A DNA stretch of 64,000 nucleotides from Vibrio tubiashii. GTDB lineage: Bacteria > Pseudomonadota > Gammaproteobacteria > Enterobacterales > Vibrionaceae. Below, one piece after another: positions 36,807-45,339 of the stretch; the stretch's first letter is position 1; every line of letters starts with the position of its first letter. Location: contig NZ_CP117031.1 of assembly GCF_028551255.1 (NCBI RefSeq), positions 124,001 through 188,000 on the forward strand, read 5' to 3'. Below the pieces are notes generated by a model, which was not told the DNA's origin, did no database searches, and worked only from the letters and a program-made list of their open reading frames with translations. The translations under genes were made by a program, and so were the position numbers.

Positions 36807-37874
36807 TCAATAACCTTTAGCGCCGTTAATACGCTCCAGCTCCGCCAATTTATCGAGGAAAGACTTGTCGTCGTCGTCACCGTCGACCAGTTCAGGCGTT
36901 ACGTCGCCATTGCCACTGCTTTGACGACTCATTAGCGCTTGGTCAACAAATGCCGCTTTATCGTCTTCATCGATTGAACGATACGAGTAAGACAGCAGCT
37001 CCAGCTCTTCTGTTGTCAACGGCTCATCCGTGGTTAAACGCTTGGTCTCCAACCGGGTAATATTGCGTTTGGCGTCCTCAAAATGCAGCTTTTTCGCGGG
37101 GTTAGCGTTGTTTATCCAACGATACAAGAACTCGACCGCGTGAATGTTACGGCCATGCTTGTGCAGACGGATCCCCAAACCGTCTTCTGATTCCAAGAAC
37201 AAAATCTCTTTACTGGTCTTGGGATCTTCACTTAACTCTTCAATACTCTCCTTAATACACCGCGACAAAAATACGCTGGTGTTCTTAAAGGAACTTTTAT
37301 TGGCCTTGAGAGAGCCGTCTTCATTGAGCAAACCCATGAAGGCCCTCAAATCATCGATCTCGATCGGCTTTAAGTTGGTTCCATCCGTTTTAAAGCGTGA
37401 CAAGATCTCATACAGACGCTTGGTGTACTCACGCTTGAGTCCCAAAAAACTTTTGGTGTTGATCAAAGAGAAACCTTGATTGTACTCGATGTACTCTTTT
37501 GATAGCGCATCATTGGGGATCAAAGTCAGGACACGATCTTTGTACGTCGCCTTTTTGAATAAAGGCGTGAACTCAAATTCCGTGTCGCCTTGCTTCTCAA
37601 TAATGATCCCTATCTTTCGTGATGCCAAACGGCTGACGACCTGCTTTAACTGAGAGCCAATCGCACGATTGTTTAATCCCAACCACTCGGACAATTGAGA
37701 CGCCGTAAATCGGTATTCAGGTGTCTTGCCTTGATTGTCCCAATCTTCAGGTTTCATGTTCGCCACCATCAGACCAAACAAGTTTGCCTCACGAGCAGTC
37801 AGATCCTGCTGAGAGAAAACCAATTCATGGCCTTTCTTGATGTGCTTCGGTAAGTTCTTAGGGTTCGTACTCAT
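36807..37874 (-). CDS. Rep_3-family plasmid replication initiator
   Basis: About 355 residues from the ATG at 37874; an alternative ATG at 37937 would place an iteron pair inside the coding region and is less likely. The protein has the paired winged-helix plan of Rep_3/RepE-type initiators: FSQQDLTAREANLFGLMVANM, then EYRFTASQLSEWLGL in the first half, and SFLGLKREYTKRLYEILSRF with IEIDDLRAFMGLL in the second. It should bind the adjacent iterons as monomer to fire replication and the inverted operator at 37888-37903 as dimer to repress itself. It is unrelated to RctB, so this is a plasmid-type rather than Vibrio chromosome II-type origin. Confidence 0.9.
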   Translation of the reverse strand: MSTNPKNLPKHIKKGHELVFSQQDLTAREANLFGLMVANMKPEDWDNQGKTPEYRFTASQLSEWLGLNNRAIGSQLKQVVSRLASRKIGIIIEKQGDTEFEFTPLFKKATYKDRVLTLIPNDALSKEYIEYNQGFSLINTKSFLGLKREYTKRLYEILSRFKTDGTNLKPIEIDDLRAFMGLLNEDGSLKANKSSFKNTSVFLSRCIKESIEELSEDPKTSKEILFLESEDGLGIRLHKHGRNIHAVEFLYRWINNANPAKKLHFEDAKRNITRLETKRLTTDEPLTTEELELLSYSYRSIDEDDKAAFVDQALMSRQSSGNGDVTPELVDGDDDDKSFLDKLAELERINGAKGY

Positions 37875-37887
37875 ACCGGACAGTTTT

Positions 37888-37903
37888 GTTTGCTCAGGCA
37901 AAC
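37888..37903. promoter_or_regulatory. Inverted iteron operator of rep
   Basis: GTTTGC, TCAG and GCAAAC form a dyad of the iteron core 14 bases before the rep ATG. Rep_3 initiators typically repress their own gene by dimer binding to such a dyad. Confidence 0.75.
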
Positions 37904-38029
37904 TTTTTTGTTTTACATGCAGTGTAGGATGACACATTTTAACCAGTTAGCAAACAAATATGTGTGATTAGGCAGTATTAACGACAATTTTGTTTGCTTG
38001 TGTCACAATTTTTTGTGCGCCGTTCAAAT

Positions 38030-38197
38030 AAGCAAACTTTTTTGTTCTGTTTTTGACAAGTAAATGATCATTAAGCAAACTTTTCTGTCGTCATAAGCAA
38101 ACTTATTTGTCAGGTAAGCAAACAAAAATGATCACAAAGCAAACTTATATGATCCTAAAGCAAACTTATTTGATCAAGGTGCAAACTTTTCTGATCT
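38030..38197 (+). repeat. Iteron array, 21-bp spacing
   Basis: The motif AAGCAAACTTWTNTGATC or close variants start at 38030, 38073, 38095, 38116, 38137, 38158 and 38179 (the last reads GTGCAAAC). Spacing is 21-22 bp, two helical turns, except for one double step between the first two. The unit at 38116 reads AACAAAAATG after the core, the same variant as the inverted copy near 37992. Confidence 0.93.
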
Positions 38198-38310
38198 ATA
38201 TTTCTCTAAAAACCATTTAATTTCAATCACTTAAATGCTCTATAGTTATATAGATCAATAGTCTAATAGTTTAGATAGTACTTAATAGAAACAATAGATC
38301 TTATAGTGAT

Positions 38311-38319
38311 TGTGGATAA
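38311..38319 (-). promoter_or_regulatory. DnaA box
   Basis: TGTGGATAA is the reverse complement of the consensus TTATCCACA. It follows the AT-rich segment next to the iterons, the expected place in an iteron origin. Confidence 0.85.
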
Positions 38320-38706
38320 GTGAATAACGGGCTAACCGGTTGGTTTGAGGCATCGACTTGAACCACATCATAATAGAAGGGTCTATGATCATTTTTATGT
38401 CGTCCTAACTAACATTAATAATTTCAAACACTTAAATATTTATTCGACAAAAATACACATCGGAATGGGCGTTTTAAGCAAACTTTTTTGTGCGATATAG
38501 CAATATCACACATTTTTTTGTACTGATCACTCTATCATGTAGGAAGATCCGATTGTTTTTTAGACAAGTCTTAGTTATTAATTATCATAATGAATGTAAG
38601 TACACACTTACATAACGTGTTATTACTGCTTTTACCCACCATCGAGTCTATTAAACACCACACCTGTTTTAAGTGACCATGTCACAAAAGCAAGCGCCTC
38701 ACTTCA

Positions 38707-39279
38707 CTAGAACATTTTGATTTCAGGGATACCATCATGAGTGAAGAAGTGACGCTGTGTTTTGGCCTTGAGAAGCGATAATGGGTAGATCCCCAATCGC
38801 GGCTCTGCGTGACCAAAGAATACCAAACGTGAGAAAAACCAATGTTGGCCGTTGATGTCTCCATAACAGTCCAACGTGACTTGCTGTTTCTCCTGACCAC
38901 AAGCTCTATTGCTGACAGACAAATCCACAGTCATCGCATTCACGTCACGTACAAGTAAAGAAGAACGTTTTACATAGTGACTTTCTTTCAACTGGTATTG
39001 GCTATCAATTGCAGGACAGTAGGGGCGCTGGTAAATCAATTGATCAAAATAACCACACACAAATCGGACCGCAGCCATTTGCAACCGAGTACATTCGTAA
39101 TCGGTTAAACTTTCTCGTCGCAGTGGTGCTGGTGAAACCAAATAACGCAGATCCAACGGGGTGGAAAAGTGGATCCGTTGATGCCAGCGTTCAAAATAAC
39201 AATTGGGACGAACAAAGATGCGCTCAAAGTCTCGTTCAAAGGTCAGTGCTAAACAATCGAATATCGCATTAGTGTCCAT
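38707..39279 (-). CDS. Unknown protein beside the origin
   Basis: A 190-residue protein without signal peptide or membrane span. It is mixed alpha/beta with several aromatic and cysteine residues (FERDFERIFVRPNCYFERWH, then CGYFDQLIYQRPYC). I recognise no domain. It is the first gene on the other side of oriV and has its own promoter region of about 270 bases shared with the plus-strand gene at 39554. Close linkage to the origin may point to a replicon-specific role, but that is only position. Confidence 0.6.
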   Translation of the reverse strand: MDTNAIFDCLALTFERDFERIFVRPNCYFERWHQRIHFSTPLDLRYLVSPAPLRRESLTDYECTRLQMAAVRFVCGYFDQLIYQRPYCPAIDSQYQLKESHYVKRSSLLVRDVNAMTVDLSVSNRACGQEKQQVTLDCYGDINGQHWFFSRLVFFGHAEPRLGIYPLSLLKAKTQRHFFTHDGIPEIKMF

Positions 39280-39553
39280 GATCTTTCTCTGGCTTGAGTT
39301 GATGAAACGGCCACCCTATGATTCGCTCGGGATCAGTAGTCGGCATGTATATGCTCTCGATTGTATATATGATTGCTATTGGTGAAAGCGCTGTTAATGA
39401 TTAATAAACGTTAAATGTAACTTTGAGTTGTCGACTCTTCGAATGCCACTCGATTCACTCTCTCCAAAAGCTTTATTTAAATTTATTAACCTTCTGTCAC
39501 TGAAAAAGAAGCCATATAGTCAGGTTATCAGATGATGTTAGTTCGGAGGGAGC

Positions 39554-40081
39554 ATGAAATACGCGTTGATAGTCGGGATCATGGCTACGCTGATTCATCA
39601 CTCCGCGCTGGCCTCGGTGACGGTGTTTAGGCTGACCCTCGGTACTTCAACGGTGCAAACCATGCTCAAACTTTACCCAACCGCTACGTTTGCGAATGTG
39701 GATCGCTATACACATGGCCCAATCTATCGCCTGCCAATTGACACCCTTCACCCACCCACAATTTTGGTCAATGATGGGTTGGCGGAAATCAGTCTTGTGT
39801 TTGATCGAGCAGATCGTTTGGTGGCACTGTTATGTGTCATGACCGATCAAGGGCAATTCGAGCGTTTAGCCGAGCAACTGGGCCGACACTACTCAGCAGA
39901 ACCCCATTTACCTTCACACGTTACCCCACCAGCGAAAGCATTTCGCTCAGGGGAAACGCGCATCTTGCTGCTCACTGCACCAAAACGACATCAGGTGTTT
40001 TTGTCGTTTATCGAGGAGGCCTTTTTCGATGCGGTGAAACGCCATCAATCCCATCAACGCGCTTGGCTAGTGCGTCCGTAG
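39554..40081 (+). CDS. Unknown exported protein
   Basis: This 175-residue protein has a signal peptide (MKYALIVGIMATLIHHSALA, cut before SVTVF). The start has GGAGGGAGC just before the ATG. The mature part contains TLGTSTVQTMLKLYPTATF and a beta-rich core and belongs to no family I can name. It is 20 bases ahead of the DUF1353 gene, and a third gene overlaps that, so the three form an operon. Confidence 0.7.
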   Translation: MKYALIVGIMATLIHHSALASVTVFRLTLGTSTVQTMLKLYPTATFANVDRYTHGPIYRLPIDTLHPPTILVNDGLAEISLVFDRADRLVALLCVMTDQGQFERLAEQLGRHYSAEPHLPSHVTPPAKAFRSGETRILLLTAPKRHQVFLSFIEEAFFDAVKRHQSHQRAWLVRP

Positions 40082-40101
40082 CGCAGTCATAAGGAAAGAT
40101 C

Positions 40102-40608
40102 ATGCTCATGTCCGTTCTGATTCCCATCCGTCTCCCCACTCAAGGGTTACCTTTCTGGCGTCAGTGGCTCCGTTGGTGCACGGCCGTACGTTCGTGGCAG
40201 TTGGCGGAAGATTGGCGCTGTTGTCATCAAGGACGCGTATTCGTTATCCCGAGCGGTTTTGTGTTTGATGGGGCCTCCTTTCCGCGAGGCCTGTGGGGGG
40301 GACTATCGCCGACCGGACTGCTGTTGGTTCCGGGGATTGTTCATGATTTTGCTTACCGCTACGACTATATTTGGGCTCTCGATGACGCTCACCACATTGT
40401 GAAAGCTGACGAAGGCGCGGGAAAAAAACATTGGGATCGGCATTTTTATCAAGTTGGGCGAGAAGCTAATGGGATGGCGCTGATCCACGGATTGGTTTGG
40501 GGGGGACTTGCACTCTTTGGCGGGGTTGTCTGGCGCCGCTGTCGCCGAACTGTCGCCGAACCCTTATTGCCTAAATCCTTGGTCGTGATTGATCGGGAGT
40601 CCCGATGA
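40102..40608 (+). CDS. DUF1353-family protein
   Basis: A 168-residue protein. The segment IPSGFVFDGASFPRGLWGGL, then GLLLVPGIVHDFAYRY (residues about 51-90), is the DUF1353 signature, a small family found in phages and bacteria with a conserved DGAS and HD pair, function unknown. A hydrophobic stretch near the C-terminus (LIHGLVWGGLALFGGVVW) may be a membrane span. AAGGAAAG precedes the ATG. Its end overlaps the next gene by 4 bases (ATGA), so the two are co-translated. Confidence 0.85.
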   Translation: MLMSVLIPIRLPTQGLPFWRQWLRWCTAVRSWQLAEDWRCCHQGRVFVIPSGFVFDGASFPRGLWGGLSPTGLLLVPGIVHDFAYRYDYIWALDDAHHIVKADEGAGKKHWDRHFYQVGREANGMALIHGLVWGGLALFGGVVWRRCRRTVAEPLLPKSLVVIDRESR

Positions 40609-41627
40609 GCGTGAATGGCCTTACACCCGAACAACGTATCGCATTTCAACGGGATGGCTACTTGGGACCTTTGCCATGTTACGTCGATGAACATGGCCTT
40701 GACCAAATTCGAGCGTCGCTGAGTGACATTGTCACCCAAGCACCGGAGCATCCCATCTATGGGCGATACAGTGTGCGCGATTGGCACTTGGTGTTGCCTC
40801 AACTGGCGGCGTTAATGACGCATCCCATGGTGATACAGACACTTCGCCAATTGCTTGGGGAAGACTTGTTGTTGTGGCGATCTTACCTTGATCATGTTTC
40901 CGGTGGGGGCAGCAGTACAGGGTGGTTTCAAGATTGGGGAGGCGGAGATTGGAAAGCGATTGGTGAGCCGAAACCTTGCTTAAAGCCCATGGGAGGGCAA
41001 GCTCGCCGGGACAATAATGTCTCGGTCTGGCTGGCGTTGGATGATGTCACCGCGGATGACGCGCCCCTCAAGCTTATGCGTCGATCACTGTTTTACCGTC
41101 ATAGACAAGTCTGGGTACCGTTACCGAGCGCCGCGCAATGGCAAAATCCGTTTGCGGGATGCAGAAGCGTCGATGCGATTTTAAGGCGAGCACAACTCGG
41201 TAACCTCGTGCCAAACGTGGATACCTCTCGGTTGTTTGAAAGCTACGATGTCGGGATCGATACATATCGGACAGTCATACATTATGTGGAAGCTGAGATG
41301 GCGAAGTACCAAGCCAAAACCGTCTGGGGGGTGCCGGAGACGACCGCCGAAACGGTCGTCTTGCCGATGAAAAAGGGGGAGTTTGTGCTTTTTAATGAGC
41401 GGCTCTTGCATGGGTTCTTACCCAACCGCAACTGGTCCAGTCGCTACGCATTGCACTGGCGAGTCACCCGCAGTAATACCCTCATTTATCCCGAACGGTT
41501 TTGTGGCGATTTGGTGGACGAGGAGCTGCATTACATCACTCATCACGAAAACTTGTTGTTGTGCGGTGAGGATCGTTCTCGGGGGGCCAACCGGTATCGA
41601 AGCGTCAGTGCTGCGCCGCCTACTTAA
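40605..41627 (+). CDS. Phytanoyl-CoA-dioxygenase-like protein with altered metal site
   Basis: A 340-residue protein of the PhyH Fe(II)/2-oxoglutarate oxygenase fold. It begins LTPEQRIAFQRDGYLG and has VSVWLALDDVTADDAPLKLM in place of the usual VWLALDDVTPENG stretch. The first metal motif reads WFQDW (107-111) where active enzymes have WHQD, so the first His ligand is Phe. The second His (HGF, 269) and the 2OG-binding Arg (280) remain. It may be inactive, use a different ligand or have changed chemistry. It is coupled to the DUF1353 gene. Confidence 0.8.
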   Translation: MSVNGLTPEQRIAFQRDGYLGPLPCYVDEHGLDQIRASLSDIVTQAPEHPIYGRYSVRDWHLVLPQLAALMTHPMVIQTLRQLLGEDLLLWRSYLDHVSGGGSSTGWFQDWGGGDWKAIGEPKPCLKPMGGQARRDNNVSVWLALDDVTADDAPLKLMRRSLFYRHRQVWVPLPSAAQWQNPFAGCRSVDAILRRAQLGNLVPNVDTSRLFESYDVGIDTYRTVIHYVEAEMAKYQAKTVWGVPETTAETVVLPMKKGEFVLFNERLLHGFLPNRNWSSRYALHWRVTRSNTLIYPERFCGDLVDEELHYITHHENLLLCGEDRSRGANRYRSVSAAPPT

Positions 41628-41824
41628 TTCGTTAAGGCGCATTATTCCTTTATGTGAGCACTTACTTACAGTTACGAGGGACTGAAAAGCGCATGACACG
41701 TTGCACGGCATGCATAAGGAACGAGAATTCCAGCACAAATGCCACCTCGTCACTCGCGTTCTGGGTAGGTAAGTCGTATCCTAGGCGCATCGAATCCCAT
41801 TGTCGTTTATTTGCCAGTACAGAC

Positions 41825-42439
41825 ATGCAAATTAAAAAAGATTTTGAATACTACGAAAACCTGCACACTTTGATCTGCCATGCGTTGCTTCACTTGCTGG
41901 GTCAGGTGGCTCAATCCGATCGCCATGTGCCAGTGAGTACCCGCAACGAAATTTTAGTGCGATTTCTCAAGCCTAAGCTCAAACAGCGAACGTTGGCCAA
42001 TGTGAAAAAAGACATTCGTATGATGATCCAGGTGGCGCGATCCAAAAGTGGCAATTTGGAACAAAAGCTTTATCTGCTGAACACCAAATCCAATCAAACC
42101 AAACTGGCTGGGGCAGAAAGCCTCTATTCGTTGTTGGTTTATCTCTATGACGAGTTGAATGTCGAATCGCGCTTGTTCGATAAAGAGGCGCCCATTGAAC
42201 CTGGGGTACTCTACATGTTAGAAGAACATCTCGAGCACTGTTTCGATAACACCGACCAACAAGTCGCACCGCTTTCCGTGTTGATCCAGTCAGAGCAAGC
42301 GTCAGAGTTATTGCCGCATATCGAGCAGCACGGCCAGTTTCGTGCCGAGATGAAAGAGTGGCAGGCTGAACAGCACCAAGCCCATATTCTGTTGCATCCA
42401 GTATTGGAGGCTTCGAGTGCGGTGACTTCTGCTCAATGA
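41825..42439 (+). CDS. Unknown cytoplasmic helical protein (perhaps TerB-like)
   Basis: About 204 residues from the ATG at 41825; the open frame reaches back to 41654 but the earlier part is low in quality. The N-terminal LICHALLHLLGQVAQSDRHVP resembles the start of TerB-type helical bundles (a residue pattern like ALLGAVAKADGHV), without enough support to name it. The C-terminal half is acidic and helical. It follows the PhyH-like gene by about 200 bases on the same strand and is followed by a terminator. Confidence 0.55.
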   Translation: MQIKKDFEYYENLHTLICHALLHLLGQVAQSDRHVPVSTRNEILVRFLKPKLKQRTLANVKKDIRMMIQVARSKSGNLEQKLYLLNTKSNQTKLAGAESLYSLLVYLYDELNVESRLFDKEAPIEPGVLYMLEEHLEHCFDNTDQQVAPLSVLIQSEQASELLPHIEQHGQFRAEMKEWQAEQHQAHILLHPVLEASSAVTSAQ

Positions 42440-42551
42440 GCTGTGTAGTTAGCCAAACCGATGGAGAAGCCATACAAAAAAAACGGCTAAGCATCCTTAT
42501 TGAGTGGTTGCGAAGGAACGCTTGATAACGGTGTCTGCAACCATGAGAGAA

Positions 42552-42580
42552 CCCCCGCTACTCGAGCTGAGGGGCTTTTT
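42552..42580 (+). terminator. Terminator after the 41825 gene
   Basis: CCCC and GGGG close a stem with an inner GCT/AGC pair and are followed by CTTTTTT. It lies about 110 bases after the gene. The stem is imperfect (a TGA bulge). Confidence 0.55.
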
Positions 42581-42599
42581 TCGCGCTGCCCACCTTCCA

Positions 42600-43335
42600 T
42601 TTTTGGTTGAACGTCCTACTCAGAGTGCCAGGGTGATACCTAGTCCTGCTACGACCCACTTTTTGATCTCACGACCTTCATTACTCGCAAGGCTAGGATT
42701 GATTCGTATCATCTGCTCACGGTCGTTTGCCATATCGGTAAAGGGCTACAGTGCCACGTCTTCGTTGTTTTCTCTTAATGCGCACAACGGTGTTGTAAGA
42801 GATCAAATGAGGTCTTTGGTCGACCCATTTCTTGAATGTCTTGTGGTGAGGCGCAGATAAAACGTTGCTTGGCCGCAAAAGTGACCATTCTCAATGATGA
42901 GTTGTTTCATGCTCCAATAGATATGATGACGTCACCATTGGTGATGGGATGACCACTCTGGGTGCTCAGAAAGATCGAGTTCGATACGAGCGTTGGGGGC
43001 ATGTGTTTAAATCGACCTAAAAGGGGAGCTAAGACATTAAGTTTCCGGCAAATCTGTCCTTTTCGCCATCCAGTTGATCCTGCAGTTCATCCACAGCACG
43101 CAAAATCGTCAGGCCTTTTTAATAGTAGTTGCCCTTCTTTCGTTAAGCTGACCGCTCGCGATGGGCGCTGAAGTATGGGGACTGAGCGTTCTTTCGATGC
43201 GCTGCACCCCGGGTGTCACTGAGGGTGGGGTCGTGATTACAGGAGAAAAACCTTTTGATTTTAAGGCGGCGAGTGAGACCGTGGCCCATATTTGTCAGCG
43301 TCACCCTGTGGCCTCAGTATTGAGTATTGAGCACA
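42600..43335 (-). pseudogene. Decayed LysR-family regulator gene
   Basis: Read on the minus strand with frame changes, the pieces follow the LysR order: TVSLAALKSKGFSP and VQRIERTLS (helix-turn-helix, near 43180-43290), SRAVSLTKEGQLLLKR (near 43100-43150), then FKHMPPTLVSN, FAAKQRFICASPQDI and, at 42629-42697, LASNEGREIKKWVVAGLGI, the typical end of the effector domain. Several stops and frameshifts interrupt it, so no functional product is made. The plus-strand frame at 43161-43364 is only its shadow. Confidence 0.8.
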
Positions 43336-43532
43336 TGGAGCCAGAACTCTCGGTTGTGGCTTAACCGACAAACCTACTCGGTCAGGATAGGGGCATGCCC
43401 TTGTGGATGGGCGCATTCAGTGGCTCCGAATTTCTCGTGCTCCAAGCGGCGACACGCGGGCTGAGAGCGGCTTGTTTAAGCGTTGAACGATTGAGACATT
43501 CCGTAGAGCGAAATCTGATATCCGCGGCAAAA

Positions 43533-43567
43533 ATAGAAAGGCCGATCGAAAAAGACGGCCTTTCTAT
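43533..43567 (-). terminator. Bidirectional terminator after the YceI gene
   Basis: ATAGAAAGGCCG at 43533-43544 pairs with CGGCCTTTCTAT at 43556-43567. It is about 60 bases after the YceI stop codon on the minus strand. Confidence 0.8.
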
Positions 43568-43627
43568 ATTTTATGGTGGCTTATCCAGAGTGATTAATGG
43601 CGTTTATCTCGATATTGGTTATCCATG

Positions 43628-44203
43628 TTATTTTTTGATAAACACCAAATTAAAATTTAATGGTGTCTTATCTGAAATCGTAATGCCACCTGCCAATTTA
43701 GCTAAGGTGGCTAAATTTTCACTTGGGATCCCAAAGTCTTTTGCACTGATCATGACCGGGGAAGATGTACTTGCGATCAGATAATGTTCCGTTGGTATGA
43801 TCGTGACAGGGAAACGGAGCGTTTTTTTCACGCCATACAATTCTACGTCGACGGGAATAATCGCGTGCAGCGCGCCTGTGGTGAATAATGCGCGATCAAG
43901 GTTAGCCACAATATTCACTTTAGGAAAAAGGGCCGATTCAAAATACAGCTCTGATAGGCGAGTATCTCGGATCGAAACCCCAGTCTTAATCGTTGTGATG
44001 TCGAGAGACAACGACAAGCGGCCATCTTCTGATAACACTCCAGCTGCCGGTTGAATGGAGGCGGGCTCGATCACATACTGATTCTTGATGGTCGAAAAAC
44101 TGATACTAGACAGCTTCTTATCAAGACGGTATTCATCTGAAGCGAAGGCATGTGAGCAAGCAACCGTCACCAGGATGCCGAATGCGATAATTATTTTTTT
44201 CAT
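43628..44203 (-). CDS. Exported YceI-family lipid-binding protein
   Basis: A 191-residue lipocalin-like YceI protein with a signal peptide (MKKIIIAFGILVTVACSHAFA). The mature protein starts SDEYRLDKKLSSISFSTIKNQ, and the later DTRLSELYFESALFPKVNI and VELYGVKKTLRFPV are the family core. YceI proteins bind isoprenoid-like lipids in the periplasm. It stands alone, ends in a strong terminator and is flanked by decayed DNA on both sides. Confidence 0.88.
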   Translation of the reverse strand: MKKIIIAFGILVTVACSHAFASDEYRLDKKLSSISFSTIKNQYVIEPASIQPAAGVLSEDGRLSLSLDITTIKTGVSIRDTRLSELYFESALFPKVNIVANLDRALFTTGALHAIIPVDVELYGVKKTLRFPVTIIPTEHYLIASTSSPVMISAKDFGIPSENLATLAKLAGGITISDKTPLNFNLVFIKK

Positions 44204-45339
44204 GTTTAATTTCTCCTTGTTTGTTTTTTTTGCGGCGAGGATGGTACCTGTTTTTCTATTATTTCTGGTCTTACCTCAAATTAATTTATGGGTAATTAAG
44301 TTCGCTTCATATTGTTATTGTTTATTAAAGGTTAAATACATTGTCATGCCAGATCAGACAGGTGCTGTGAATAACGATTATTTCTAATGAACTTTTGTGA
44401 ATAGTCCTAATGGCGGGCTGATTGGGCGATGAACTTTGATTATTTTTAGATATTAATGGGTTTAGTCAACGTCATACCGGATTATCCAGGTGTGAAGAAC
44501 CCCATCATATAAATTCATAACTCAGGCAGGCAATCCGATGGGGCATTGGGCCGGTAAATCGAGAGGGGGGGGCTCGCACTGTCGCGCAAAAACGCACTTT
44601 GCCAAAATGTGTGTTGATGCACAGAGTGAGTTGACTGAACCCCCGCTTGTGTGAGGTTGCAATCAGCATCATATTCTAGCGTGCGGACTGATCAAATAGG
44701 TAAAGGACATGGTGCCAACATCGGCTGTAAACCGTCGCTGCGGCAGTACATCATTCGATACCTTGGGTATATTGTCGCGACGCTCCCTTTGGGCCTTGGT
44801 ATTGTCTGGATGGCGTTTTCTTCCAACGTAGACACCCGATTGCTTACACTGAGCGGGGAGCGCCGCGTCTCTCATCGCAGCTTTGCTGACTCGCTCGACG
44901 AGGAGGTGGATCTTTCCATAAAAAGTAGACAAATGCTCCCAGATTAGCCACTGGATGCCATTAAGTTTCCTTGCACGTGACAGAGAAACAGGAAAATTAA
45001 TGGCCGTTCTAGCTTATGGCTGCGCGATTGGTATCTTTTCATCTAGATCGCGAGGTAAACATGATAGGCACTAGCGCCAAACCCGATGCTGTTGCTACTA
45101 TCCCCCCAAAAATTGACATGGGCAGTATTTAAATGTGATTTATAGATATCCAGTTTGGTTTTTTATCGGCACTCGATTTGCCATAAGTATTTCATCGTTT
45201 TTATCTATTAGAGTTATCGTTATTTCCCATTAAACAAATGCAATCATTGAAGATATATTCTTCGTGGGCAGAAAGGAGCTTTTGATTAGCCATTGACCAC
45301 TCGACTGGTTAAATGGTTAGGACGCATTGGAGAGCATCC
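44204..45339. other. Intergenic region with the deleted RDD copy and the catalase promoter
   Basis: Besides the RDD remnant (44633-44920), I see only AT-rich noncoding sequence. An imperfect repeat of about 30 bases (GTCATGCCAGATCAGACAGG near 44343 and GTCATACCGGATTATCCAGG near 44473) is visible before the remnant. The last 200 bases precede the catalase gene and probably hold its promoter. Confidence 0.5.
44633..44920 (+). pseudogene. Internally deleted copy of the RDD gene and its flanks
   Basis: This stretch matches 57031-57670 in the same orientation. It keeps the noncoding leader (CCCCGCTTGTGTG onward), loses most of the N-terminal coding part (from just after the start codon to GCCAACA), keeps the PSLRQY-IRYLGYIVATLPLG segment, loses about 85 bases between two GTGGC-like words, and regains the end and downstream flank (TTCTTCCAAC onward). 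The join leaves a 98-codon frame (44651-44947) with no full RDD domain. It marks one end of a duplication. Confidence 0.85.

Larger units (their letters stand above)
37880..38530. other. Replication origin region (oriV) with iterons, DnaA box and AT-rich stretch
   Basis: This roughly 650-base gene-free region lies upstream of rep. It contains an inverted operator, a regular iteron array, extra single iterons at 37949, 37992 (inverted) and 38476, an AT-rich segment at 38200-38310, and a consensus DnaA box. This is the standard layout of an iteron-controlled theta origin. Confidence 0.9.

Noticed and set aside
36807..38530. Vibrio chromosome II origin (rctB)
   Set aside because: The initiator is about 355 residues of the Rep_3 type and the repeats are 21-bp iterons of another sequence; RctB is much larger and unrelated.
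43161..43364. Small plus-strand gene
   Set aside because: It lies antisense to the LysR remnant and has no ribosome site or recognisable product.
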